Source: an uncultured Bacteroides sp. (lineage in GTDB: Bacteria; Bacteroidota; Bacteroidia; Bacteroidales; Bacteroidaceae). Taken from it: 5,529 bases of DNA. The notes beneath the pieces are model-generated. The model ran no database searches. It had not been told where the DNA came from and saw only the letters and a program-made list of their open reading frames with translations. This document shows positions 1 to 5,529 of this stretch, piece after piece (position 1 is the stretch's first letter; every line of letters begins with the position of its first letter). Made by a program: the position numbers and the translations under genes. The DNA lies in the NCBI GenBank assembly GCA_902472795.1, contig CABROZ010000129.1, forward strand, positions 1 through 5,529. Reading direction: 5' to 3'.

Positions 1-203
1 TGTTTGTCGAATGGTTCATCTGGTGCGGCATCATCAAGTCACTGTTCTTTGCCTTCATCATAGCCAGCGTATCGGCCTTCTTCGGCTATACGGTGGACGG
101 CGGCTCCATCGAAGTGGGAAAAGCCTCGACCAATTCGGTCGTGACCAGCAGTGTGCTGATTCTTTTTGCCGACTTGGTATTGACACAATTGCTGATGGGA
201 TAA
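1..203 (+). CDS. mlaE: MlaE-family ABC transporter permease, C-terminal fragment
   Basis: This is the 3' end of a gene that enters from the left edge; the reading frame starts at base 3 and gives 66 residues before TAA at 201-203. Two hydrophobic segments are visible, about residues 4-28 (WFIWCGIIKSLFFAFIIAS) and 45-65. They are separated by a short polar stretch with GY, GG and GKAST..VV. This layout, ending in a D-LVLT-LL-like helix, matches the C-terminus of MlaE permeases. In that family the permease sits in the inner membrane and, with MlaF, moves phospholipids between the inner and outer membranes to keep outer-membrane lipid asymmetry. The ATPase gene follows after 33 bp on the same strand, which supports the call and suggests one operon. 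The N-terminal three quarters lie outside the window, so nothing can be said about start or promoter. Confidence 0.9.
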   Translation, partial: FVEWFIWCGIIKSLFFAFIIASVSAFFGYTVDGGSIEVGKASTNSVVTSSVLILFADLVLTQLLMG

Positions 204-236
204 ACAGAAAATCATAACAGAAAAAAAGAAAAAATC

Positions 237-1007
237 ATGATAGAACTGAAAGGACTCTGCAAGTCATTCGAAGAAAAGAACGTACTGACCGACATCAGCG
301 CCACCTTCGAAAACGGAAAGACCAGCCTGATCATCGGCCAGAGCGGATCGGGTAAAACCGTGTTGATGAAGTGCATCGTCGGACTGTTGACTCCTGAAAA
401 AGGCGAGTTGCTGTACGACAACCGTAACTTCCTGATCATGAACAAAAAAGAGAAGAAGGCATTGAGAAGGGAAATGGGAATGATATTCCAAAGTGCCGCC
501 CTGTTCGACTCGATGACCGTACTCGAAAACGTCATGTTCCCACTGAACATGTTCAGCAACGACACCCTGCGCGACCGCACCCGCCGTGCCATGTTCTGCC
601 TGGATCGTGTCAACCTGACCGACGCTCAAAACAAATTTCCCGGCGAAATAAGCGGAGGTATGCAGAAACGCGTGGCCATCGCACGAGCCATCGCCCTGAA
701 TCCTCAATACCTCTTTTGCGACGAACCCAACTCGGGTCTTGACCCCAAGACATCGCTGGTCATCGACGCACTGATTCAGGACATCACTCACGAATACAAC
801 ATGACTACCCTTATCAACACGCACGACATGAACTCGGTGATGGGCATTGGCGAAAGTATCATCTTCATCTACGAAGGCCACAAAGAATGGGAAGGCAGCA
901 AGGACGACATCTTTACGTCGAACAACGAACGACTGAACAACTTCATCTTTGCTTCGGACCTGTTCCGTAAAGTGAAAGAGGTTGAAATACAGAACATTGA
1001 AGGATAA
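237..1007 (+). CDS. mlaF: MlaF-type ABC transporter ATP-binding protein
   Basis: This is a complete 256-residue ABC ATPase, close to the usual MlaF length (E. coli about 270). All nucleotide-binding motifs are present: Walker A GQSGSGKT (34-41), Q-loop glutamine 85 in GMIFQSAALF, signature ISGGM (138-142), Walker B YLFCDEP with D162 and catalytic E163, D-loop SGLDP (166-170), and switch histidine 196 in NTHDM. ISGGM rather than LSGGQ, and GMIFQSAALFDSMTVLENV, are typical of the MlaF branch. The D-loop context reads DEPNSGLDP where most relatives have DEPTSGLDP. It should work on the cytoplasmic face as a dimer, powering the MlaE permease encoded 33 bp upstream. ATG 237 is chosen because homologous ABC domains begin with this MIELKGLCKSF-type strand; the leader is A-rich without a clear Shine-Dalgarno. 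No mlaD-like gene follows; a repeat array and terminator do. Confidence 0.95.
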   Translation: MIELKGLCKSFEEKNVLTDISATFENGKTSLIIGQSGSGKTVLMKCIVGLLTPEKGELLYDNRNFLIMNKKEKKALRREMGMIFQSAALFDSMTVLENVMFPLNMFSNDTLRDRTRRAMFCLDRVNLTDAQNKFPGEISGGMQKRVAIARAIALNPQYLFCDEPNSGLDPKTSLVIDALIQDITHEYNMTTLINTHDMNSVMGIGESIIFIYEGHKEWEGSKDDIFTSNNERLNNFIFASDLFRKVKEVEIQNIEG

Positions 1008-1050
1008 GAGACAGATCTGAGCACATACTTCCGTACACGTCTTGCGAACA

Positions 1051-1180
1051 ACACTTGCACGGCTCGTGAGAGACACTTGTACGGCTCGTGAGAGACACTT
1101 GTACGGCTCGCGAGAAACACTTGCACGGCTCGCGAGAGACACTTGCACGGCTCACGAGAGACACTTGCACGGCTCACAAG
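1051..1180. repeat. 22-bp tandem repeat array, six copies
   Basis: Five full units (1051, 1073, 1095, 1117 and 1139) and a sixth partial one from 1161 follow head to tail without spacers. Each starts ACACTTG, then CACGG or TACGG, then a CTCGCGAG-like octamer. Units differ at only a few positions, all transitions: C/T at unit position 8 and changes inside the octamer. The octamer reads CTCGTGAG in units 1-2, CTCGCGAG (a perfect palindrome) in units 3-4, CTCACGAG in unit 5 and CTCACAAG in unit 6. Because 22 is not divisible by 3, a translated frame would cycle through all three phases with a 22-residue period, which argues against coding. The array starts 43 bp after the mlaF stop and lies before the shared terminator, so it is probably transcribed as mlaF 3' UTR. 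Function unknown. Confidence 0.95.
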
Positions 1181-1225
1181 CTCTATCTGAGGTACCCGAA
1201 CCATTCACTGTCCAAGCGTACGAAC

Positions 1226-1260
1226 ACAAAAAAACGCAACTTCACGCTGCGTTTTTTTGT
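1226..1260. terminator. Bidirectional intrinsic terminator between convergent operons
   Basis: A perfect 13-bp inverted repeat (1226-1238 with 1248-1260) encloses a 9-base loop. The stem has a GC part (CGCA/TGCG) next to the loop and an A7/T7 part at its base. On the + strand the T-tract follows the GC stem, and on the - strand the same holds, so it can stop transcripts from mlaF and from the two-component operon. Its place between convergent genes fits this. Confidence 0.85.
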
Positions 1261-1326
1261 CTCTCATAAAACCAGTTAATAGAATCGACTATATCATCAC
1301 GATATATATTTTCACAGAATCGCCGT

Positions 1327-1343
1327 GTGTTTTCACAAAACAC
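1327..1343. repeat. Small inverted repeat in the convergent intergenic region
   Basis: GTGTTTT (1327-1333) and AAAACAC (1337-1343) are perfect 7-bp arms around CAC. A weaker 6-bp inverted repeat (TATATC/GATATA, 1290-1306) lies nearby. The arm sequence TTTTCACA recurs at 1309-1316, 21 bp upstream of its second copy at 1330. No T-tract follows either side directly, so these are not obvious terminators. They might be a binding site, RNA structure or chance in AT-rich DNA. Confidence 0.4.
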
Positions 1344-1391
1344 GAACAAGCGTTTCCATTACGGGACAAAAATAGCCAATAGGTTTTATAT

Positions 1392-1412
1392 AAAAATCAC
1401 GGAAAACCGTGA
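1392..1412 (-). terminator. Intrinsic terminator of the two-component operon
   Basis: On the minus strand, 18 bases past the response-regulator stop, TCACGG and CCGTGA (1397-1402 and 1407-1412) form a perfect 6-bp stem with a 4-base loop. Five T residues follow at once (complement of 1392-1396). The stem is short, and the stronger hairpin at 1226-1260 probably acts as backup. Confidence 0.7.
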
Positions 1413-1429
1413 GATTATGCTTTTTTTTG

Positions 1430-2086
1430 CTACGATTCCAAGTTCAACCAGCCCCGGGAAACGGCCTTCAGCACCATATCGACCGCATTGCGGGCTCCAA
1501 ACTTGGCAATCAGCCTCCTCCGAAAAGTTTCTACCGTATTCTCCGAAATATGCAGTTGATCGGCAATTTCCCGGGTATTCAGCCCCTTGGCAATAGCCTT
1601 CAGCACATCAAGTTCGCGACGGGTTGGCAGGTCGTGGGGCAACAGTTCAGCCGAATGGCGCGCCAGCGACCGATAGATGGAAGCAAAACGCGGACAGGCA
1701 TACGACTCACCACGAAGCACACTACGGATGGCTTCACGCAGTTCGGACGAAGCCGATGCTTTCAGCGTGATTGCATTGACGCCACTCTTGGCCAGTCGGT
1801 TCACAATCCATATTTCCTCGTGCATTGTATTCACGATGATCAATGCCTGCTCGTTCAATTCGCGAATGAGGGTTATCAGTTCAAACCCCGACTTATCGGG
1901 GATACTGACATCCAATATGTAGATATCATAATCGCGTTTCGCTATCAGTTCGGATGCCTTAATGCCGGAAGTCACTGCGTCGGCCACTTCCACTTCGGGC
2001 ATCGCATCAATCACCCTGCAAATGCCTTCCAGCACCAGGCTGTGGTCGTCAACCACCAGTACTTCAGCCTTTTCTCTCTTCTCCAT
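1430..2086 (-). CDS. NarL/FixJ-family response regulator (LuxR-type HTH)
   Basis: This 218-residue protein has the usual size and two-domain layout of NarL-type regulators. The receiver domain (about 7-125) keeps all key residues: acidic pair D13-D14, phospho-acceptor D59 in YILDVSIPD, T87 in IVNTMHE, and K109 in TLKA. The C-terminal LuxR-type helix-turn-helix (about 150-215) shows LPTRRELDVLKAIAKGLN, then REIADQLHISENTVETFRRR, the classic recognition-helix pattern. It should be phosphorylated by the kinase encoded just upstream and then bind DNA as a dimer to change transcription; its targets are not visible. The start codon lies 23 bp inside the end of the kinase gene in another frame, which points to translational coupling and fixed stoichiometry. 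ATG 2086 gives a receiver of normal length; no better start exists. A terminator hairpin follows the stop after 18 bases. I do not recognise a named orthologue. Confidence 0.95.
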   Translation of the reverse strand: MEKREKAEVLVVDDHSLVLEGICRVIDAMPEVEVADAVTSGIKASELIAKRDYDIYILDVSIPDKSGFELITLIRELNEQALIIVNTMHEEIWIVNRLAKSGVNAITLKASASSELREAIRSVLRGESYACPRFASIYRSLARHSAELLPHDLPTRRELDVLKAIAKGLNTREIADQLHISENTVETFRRRLIAKFGARNAVDMVLKAVSRGWLNLES

Positions 2087-4301
2087 GTTCTTTTAGGTTC
2101 ACTTTAATCGTTACCGTCAGATGCGTACCCCGTCCGGGTGCCGTTTCCAGCTTCACAACTGCGCCGATAACCTCGGCCCGTTGCATGATGGTTCGCAATC
2201 CGATGCCTTTTTTCTTTTTATTCAAGTCGAATCCCTTACCGTCATCATCGATACGTACGGACAGGCTTCCATCCGCCATCAACAAATCGACGCGGATTGT
2301 TGCTGCCTCGGCATACTTCAAGGCATTGCTCACAGCTTCCTGCACAATCCGATAGAATTCAAAGCCCACCGTCTCAGGTACCAGTTTCCAATCCACTTCG
2401 TCCGTAGAATGATATTCGGACTTCGTCCCTTCCGGCAAGGGCAGATGCCACATGTAGTCGCGCAGCATTTCATCGATGGTAGCATATTGGAAAGCCGGAG
2501 GCATCAGCTCGTGCGAGATGCTGCGCAATCGTTCGCGAGTATCACCCAGCAACAGAAGCTGCTCGTCCATGGCACGGTTGTGTTTGTCTTCAGCAATGGA
2601 GCGGATGTTCATCTCGAGCGCCAACAGACTGTTGCAGACGTCATCGTGCAGTTCGGTAGCCATACGCTCACGCTCACTTTCCAAGCCATCGATATACTTA
2701 CGGGCCAGACGTTGCTCAGTGTCTTTCTGCAAAGCCAGGAACTGACGTTCTTTTTCGCCCGCAGCCTGTGCCAGTTGGGCTACACGCACCTTTTGCCGCT
2801 GGCGGAAGTACAGAAAGACCAAAAGCAGAATCAGCAGTAAGGCACATGTGCCTCCCGTCACAATCCGGTTGCGCAGCAATTCGGCCTTCCGCTCCAGTGC
2901 GGCCTGCTTCAGACGGGTAATCTCCAACTCCTTTTCCTTTGTTCGATATTTAGCCAAGAAATCAGAAAGTTGCTCCGTGTATTCTTTTTTGGAAGCCGAA
3001 TCGCGCAGCGCATACGCCGTTCGCAAGCTTTCGTAAGCCTTTGCCTCGTTTTGAAGTTCGTGCAGACATTCCGAAAGATGCAGATACACGTCATAATCCT
3101 TCATGTCACGATAGCCGGCCTTCTGCATATCAATCAGCCGCTGATAGGAAATCACCGCCTCGCGATACCGCTTCAGTTCTTGCATCAGCGGCCCCCGGGT
3201 CTGATGATAGCGGTAACGTTCCACATCGGTCCGAAGCTCTCCCGACATTTCGTCCAGACTCTGCAGACACACCATCGCACTATCTATCTGTCCCAATCCC
3301 CGATAAGCGTTGGCCAAATGATTATAAGCCTCGCACAGACGACGTTTGTTGTTCACCTCTTTCAGCACAGGAATTGCCTTCTGCAAAGTGGCGATGCCAT
3401 CCCGGATCTTGCCGGGCACATTACACTGAATAGCTCCAAGATTGACGTAAAACAGGCCGATCATTTGCGGAGTGCCGTATTGCAAGGCATAATCGACCGC
3501 CTTTTGCGAGAAAGGAAGTGCCTCGACGGGACGATTCGAATCGCAATACACCGTCGCTATGTTTCCATAGATATGAGCCACTGTCCGGAAGTTACCCTGC
3601 GCCTCGCACAAGTGAAGCGCCCGCTCAAAACTATGAATGGATTCGTTCAGCTGCTTTTTCCGCCGATATATCGTGCCCAGCTGATTGAGGTTTTCTATCA
3701 GCATGGCCGTATCTCTGTCGGCTTCCGAACGTTTCTCGGCCCGAAGCGTATAGACTAAGGCCGAATCGGTCTGCCCTTCATACAGAAAAGAGCTGGCGTA
3801 ATTGGTCAGCATCACCCGATAATCTTCAGCCAAACGAGGCACACGCTCGGCCACTTCCATACCTTTCTTCAAGTAAAAACGAGCCGAATCGTATCGGGCA
3901 GATACGTTGAAATAATATCCCATGTCGGAAGAATAGACAACGATTTTATCCTGCATCTTAGCCCTTTCGGCTATATCGAGCGCTTTCCGTTTCCAAAGAA
4001 AACCTCTCTCATAATCACCATCGACAAAGCATGCCTCTCCCTTCCAGGCATAATACTCCCTGAAATCAGCCAGACTTCTGCTGCGCACCGCTAATTGCCG
4101 GATGGAGTCGGCGTATAAAGAAAGTATTTCAGGATACCGTTCAATCGAAGACAGGTAAGCGCATACGTCGGCATAGCTTTCCACATTTTTCTTTTCAGCA
4201 GCCTTTCTGCGCAAATCGGCCAATCTGCCGTCATCGGCAGCTTGCAAGCCCGCTTGAGACAGGAGAAAAGCAAGTATGCTCAATACCCTTATAATCTTCA
4301 T
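2064..4301 (-). CDS. Periplasmic TPR sensor histidine kinase (HisKA_3/HATPase)
   Basis: The 745-residue protein begins with a signal peptide (1-21, hydrophobic RVLSILAFLL, likely cut after LQA). A long periplasmic domain of helical TPR-like pairs runs from about 40 to 435; clear units lie near 83-112, 204-236, 242-276, 282-317 and 323-352. A charged, probably coiled-coil stretch (440-478) leads to one membrane segment (about 481-499). In the cytoplasm a linker helix (500-545) precedes the HisKA_3 dimerisation domain with ERERMATELHDDV, phospho-acceptor H552. The ATP-binding domain has an N-box with E655 and N659 (NALKYAEA, Tyr where many relatives have His), a G1 box DDDGKGFD (685-692), a G2 box GIGLRTI (699-705) and GRGT (723-726). 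All parts for autophosphorylation are present. It overlaps its partner regulator by 23 bp. The stimulus is unknown; TPRs suggest protein or peptide contacts in the periplasm. ATG 4301 is chosen because it supplies the signal peptide. Confidence 0.95.
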   Translation of the reverse strand: MKIIRVLSILAFLLSQAGLQAADDGRLADLRRKAAEKKNVESYADVCAYLSSIERYPEILSLYADSIRQLAVRSRSLADFREYYAWKGEACFVDGDYERGFLWKRKALDIAERAKMQDKIVVYSSDMGYYFNVSARYDSARFYLKKGMEVAERVPRLAEDYRVMLTNYASSFLYEGQTDSALVYTLRAEKRSEADRDTAMLIENLNQLGTIYRRKKQLNESIHSFERALHLCEAQGNFRTVAHIYGNIATVYCDSNRPVEALPFSQKAVDYALQYGTPQMIGLFYVNLGAIQCNVPGKIRDGIATLQKAIPVLKEVNNKRRLCEAYNHLANAYRGLGQIDSAMVCLQSLDEMSGELRTDVERYRYHQTRGPLMQELKRYREAVISYQRLIDMQKAGYRDMKDYDVYLHLSECLHELQNEAKAYESLRTAYALRDSASKKEYTEQLSDFLAKYRTKEKELEITRLKQAALERKAELLRNRIVTGGTCALLLILLLVFLYFRQRQKVRVAQLAQAAGEKERQFLALQKDTEQRLARKYIDGLESERERMATELHDDVCNSLLALEMNIRSIAEDKHNRAMDEQLLLLGDTRERLRSISHELMPPAFQYATIDEMLRDYMWHLPLPEGTKSEYHSTDEVDWKLVPETVGFEFYRIVQEAVSNALKYAEAATIRVDLLMADGSLSVRIDDDGKGFDLNKKKKGIGLRTIMQRAEVIGAVVKLETAPGRGTHLTVTIKVNLKEHGEERKG

Positions 4302-4304
4302 GTA

Positions 4305-4336
4305 TCTGTATTTTTGTTTGGCGACAAAAATACAGA
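4305..4336 (-). promoter_or_regulatory. Perfect 13-bp inverted repeat with a promoter -7 motif before the kinase gene
   Basis: Bases 4305-4317 and 4324-4336 are exact inverted copies around the 6-base centre TTGGCG. On the minus strand the upstream arm contains TATTTTTG (4332-4325), a full match to the Bacteroides -7 consensus TAnnTTTG. A -33 TTTG is only weakly matched (TATG or TGTG 17-19 bases upstream). If used, transcription would start near 4318-4320, leaving a leader of about 18 bases. The element ends 3 bp before the ATG. It could be an operator, for example for autoregulation, or a leader hairpin covering the ribosome site if transcription starts further upstream. The inverted repeat is certain; its role is inferred. 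Confidence 0.6.
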
Positions 4337-4406
4337 AAAGCTATATATTCACATAGTTTTCAGTTCTTTTTTCTTTCTTCAGCATAAAAATAGAACAGTT
4401 AGCTAC

Positions 4407-4438
4407 AAAAAAGGCTGCTGACCTCACGATCAGCAGCC
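4407..4438 (-). terminator. Intrinsic terminator of der
   Basis: On the minus strand GGCTGCTGA and TCAGCAGCC form a perfect 9-bp, GC-rich stem (4413-4421 with 4430-4438) around an 8-base loop. Six T residues follow directly (complement of 4407-4412). It lies 76 bases past the der stop codon and upstream of the kinase promoter region, so it should separate der transcription from the two-component operon. The 3' leader between also holds a small inverted repeat, TGAAC/GTTCA (4455-4467). Confidence 0.9.
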
Positions 4439-4514
4439 ATACAAATTCAATATATGAACAACGTTCAATTTCTGATTCCCAATATTATCAACAATCTCAA
4501 CTGCCATTTTCAGC

Positions 4515-5529
4515 CTATTTCTGACGGATATAAATATTGATGGGAGTACCTGTCAAGTCCCATTTCTCGCGCATCTTGTTTTCCAGAAAACGGCGATAAG
4601 GTTCTTTCACATATTGCGGCAAGTTGGCAAAATAGACAAAAGAAGGAACCTTTGTATTAGGCAATTGCGTGATATACTTGATTTTAATATATTTTCCTTT
4701 GATCGAAGGAGGCGGATAAGCCTCGATCAATGGAAGCATTTCTTCGTTCAGACGAGCTGTGGGAATACGCGTCATTCTGTTCTGATAGACCTGACGTGCA
4801 GCTTCGAGAACTTTCAGGATGCGTTGCTTGGTCAGTGCCGAAGCAAAAATAATGGGGAAATCGACAAACGGAGCAAAACGCGAACGGATGGCGTCTTCGA
4901 ACGTCTTCATCACCTTCACAGTCTTATCTTCCACCAAATCCCATTTGTTGACTACCACAACCAATCCTTTCTGGTTTTTCTGAATCAGCGAGAAGATATT
5001 CAGATCCTGGCTTTCGATTCCGCGTGTAGCATCAAGCATCAGAATGCAGACATCCGAATTTTCGATGGAACGGATAGAACGAATCACCGAATAATACTCA
5101 AGGTCTTCAGTCACCTTATTCTTTTTACGGATACCGGCTGTATCAACCAAATAGAAATCGAAACCAAACTTGTTATAGCGTGTATAAATAGAATCACGGG
5201 TTGTACCGGCTATCTCCGTCACAATGTTACGATCTTCGCCAATGAAAGCATTCACAATGGACGACTTTCCTGCGTTAGGACGTCCGACAACGGCAAAACG
5301 AGGAATATCTTCATCCAAAATCTCATCAGATTCCTTCTTGAACTTGCTCACGATCAGGTCCATCATATCGCCCGTGCCACTGCCTGTCATCGCCGAAATG
5401 CAATAAGGCTCACCCAGCCCCAAACTGTAGAATTCGGGGGCATTATATTGTAATTCGTTATTATCGGTTTTATTGGCTATCAGCAACACCGGCTTCTTTG
5501 CCCGACGCAAAATGGCAGCAACGTGCATG
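4515..5529 (-). CDS. der: Ribosome-assembly GTPase Der (EngA), C-terminal part
   Basis: The gene runs off the right edge; 337 codons of roughly 437 are present, ending in TAG at 4515-4517. Der is a double GTPase needed for 50S ribosomal subunit maturation. From the first G domain only the end is visible: G4 NKTD (19-22 of the visible part) and G5 SAM (45-47). The second G domain is complete: G1 GRPNAGKS (82-89), G2 GTTRDS (108-113), G3 DTAG (129-132), G4 NKWD (194-197), G5 SAL (230-232). A KH-like domain follows (about 250-337), including PPPSIKGKYIKIKYITQ and ending in TGTPINIYIRQK, as in Der proteins. Two tandem G domains plus the KH-like tail are diagnostic. The first visible Met (MHVAAILRRAKKPVLL) is internal to domain 1, not the start. 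The promoter lies outside the window. Confidence 0.97.
   Translation of the reverse strand, partial: MHVAAILRRAKKPVLLIANKTDNNELQYNAPEFYSLGLGEPYCISAMTGSGTGDMMDLIVSKFKKESDEILDEDIPRFAVVGRPNAGKSSIVNAFIGEDRNIVTEIAGTTRDSIYTRYNKFGFDFYLVDTAGIRKKNKVTEDLEYYSVIRSIRSIENSDVCILMLDATRGIESQDLNIFSLIQKNQKGLVVVVNKWDLVEDKTVKVMKTFEDAIRSRFAPFVDFPIIFASALTKQRILKVLEAARQVYQNRMTRIPTARLNEEMLPLIEAYPPPSIKGKYIKIKYITQLPNTKVPSFVYFANLPQYVKEPYRRFLENKMREKWDLTGTPINIYIRQK

Larger units (their letters stand above)
1008..1429. other. Gene-free region between convergent operons
   Basis: These 422 bases separate mlaF (+) from the response regulator gene (-). I see no credible protein gene: the open frames over 1042-1279 arise from the stop-poor 22-bp repeat and run into the terminator. 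In order it holds a short degenerate lead-in (1029-1050, 12 of 22 bases matching the repeat unit), the repeat array, a 40-bp unique spacer, a bidirectional terminator, an AT-rich stretch with small inverted repeats at 1290-1306 and 1327-1343, a TATTTTTG on the minus strand (1367-1374), and the terminator hairpin of the minus-strand operon. Confidence 0.8.

Noticed and set aside
264..1148. 294-codon antisense frame opposite mlaF
   Set aside because: It is a shadow of a motif-complete ATPase gene, extended into the stop-poor repeat; its product resembles no family I know.
1051..1180. CRISPR array
   Set aside because: Units are contiguous with no spacers, are only 22 bp long, and no cas genes are present.
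1042..1269. Small protein gene over the repeat array (+ strand)
   Set aside because: The frame is open only because the repeat lacks stops; it cycles all three phases of a 22-bp unit and reads through the terminator hairpin.
1419..1430. GC-T8-GC stretch as a terminator T-tract on the + strand
   Set aside because: On the + strand the hairpin 1397-1412 is 8 bases away from the T8, and no + strand gene reaches it after the terminator at 1226-1260; the adjoining T5 on the minus strand is the better fit.
1327..1596. 89-codon + strand frame before and into the response regulator gene
   Set aside because: It crosses the terminator hairpin at 1392-1412 and runs antisense into the regulator; no plausible domain or leader is seen.
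1409..3758. Long + strand frames opposite the kinase and regulator genes (1409-2107, 2121-2840, 2970-3758)
   Set aside because: They lie antisense to genes with full domain and motif evidence and show low-complexity, Arg/His/Gln-rich products typical of shadow frames.
4614..5453. 279-codon + strand frame opposite der
   Set aside because: It is a shadow of the well-supported Der coding sequence, with no recognisable domain.
5526..5528. ATG at the right edge as the start of der
   Set aside because: It falls inside the first G domain, just before the NKTD motif; Der proteins begin about 100 residues earlier, so the gene continues outside the window.

Overview
The window looks like a chromosomal segment from a member of the Bacteroidales, most probably Bacteroides or a close relative. 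The signs are the A-rich leaders without clear Shine-Dalgarno sequences, the TAnnTTTG-type promoter element, a periplasmic TPR histidine kinase of a kind common in that order, and the protein sequences themselves. This is a judgement by eye; no database search was possible.

Left part (1-1007, + strand): the last 66 codons of an MlaE-type ABC permease, then after 33 bp a complete MlaF-type ATPase. Together they form the inner-membrane core of a phospholipid (Mla/MCE) transporter. No MCE (MlaD) gene follows.

Middle (1008-1429): a gene-free stretch of 422 bp between convergent operons. It holds six copies of a 22-bp tandem repeat just behind mlaF, a perfect 13-bp hairpin with A- and T-tracts that should terminate transcription from both sides, two small inverted repeats, and a second hairpin with a T-tract that ends the minus-strand operon.

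Right-centre (1430-4301, - strand): a two-gene two-component system. A 745-residue sensor kinase (signal peptide, periplasmic TPR domain, one membrane segment, HisKA_3/HATPase core) is transcribed first. It overlaps by 23 bp a 218-residue NarL/LuxR-type response regulator. A perfect 13-bp inverted repeat lies 3 bp upstream of the kinase start codon and contains a promoter-like TATTTTTG, so it is a candidate operator or leader hairpin.

Right edge (4407-5529, - strand): the C-terminal three quarters of the ribosome-assembly GTPase Der, with its own strong intrinsic terminator, so the two-component operon is probably transcribed independently of der.

The coding genes belong to known families. 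The least explained parts are the 22-bp repeat array, the palindrome at the kinase promoter, and a possible small RNA on the minus strand of the convergent intergenic region.
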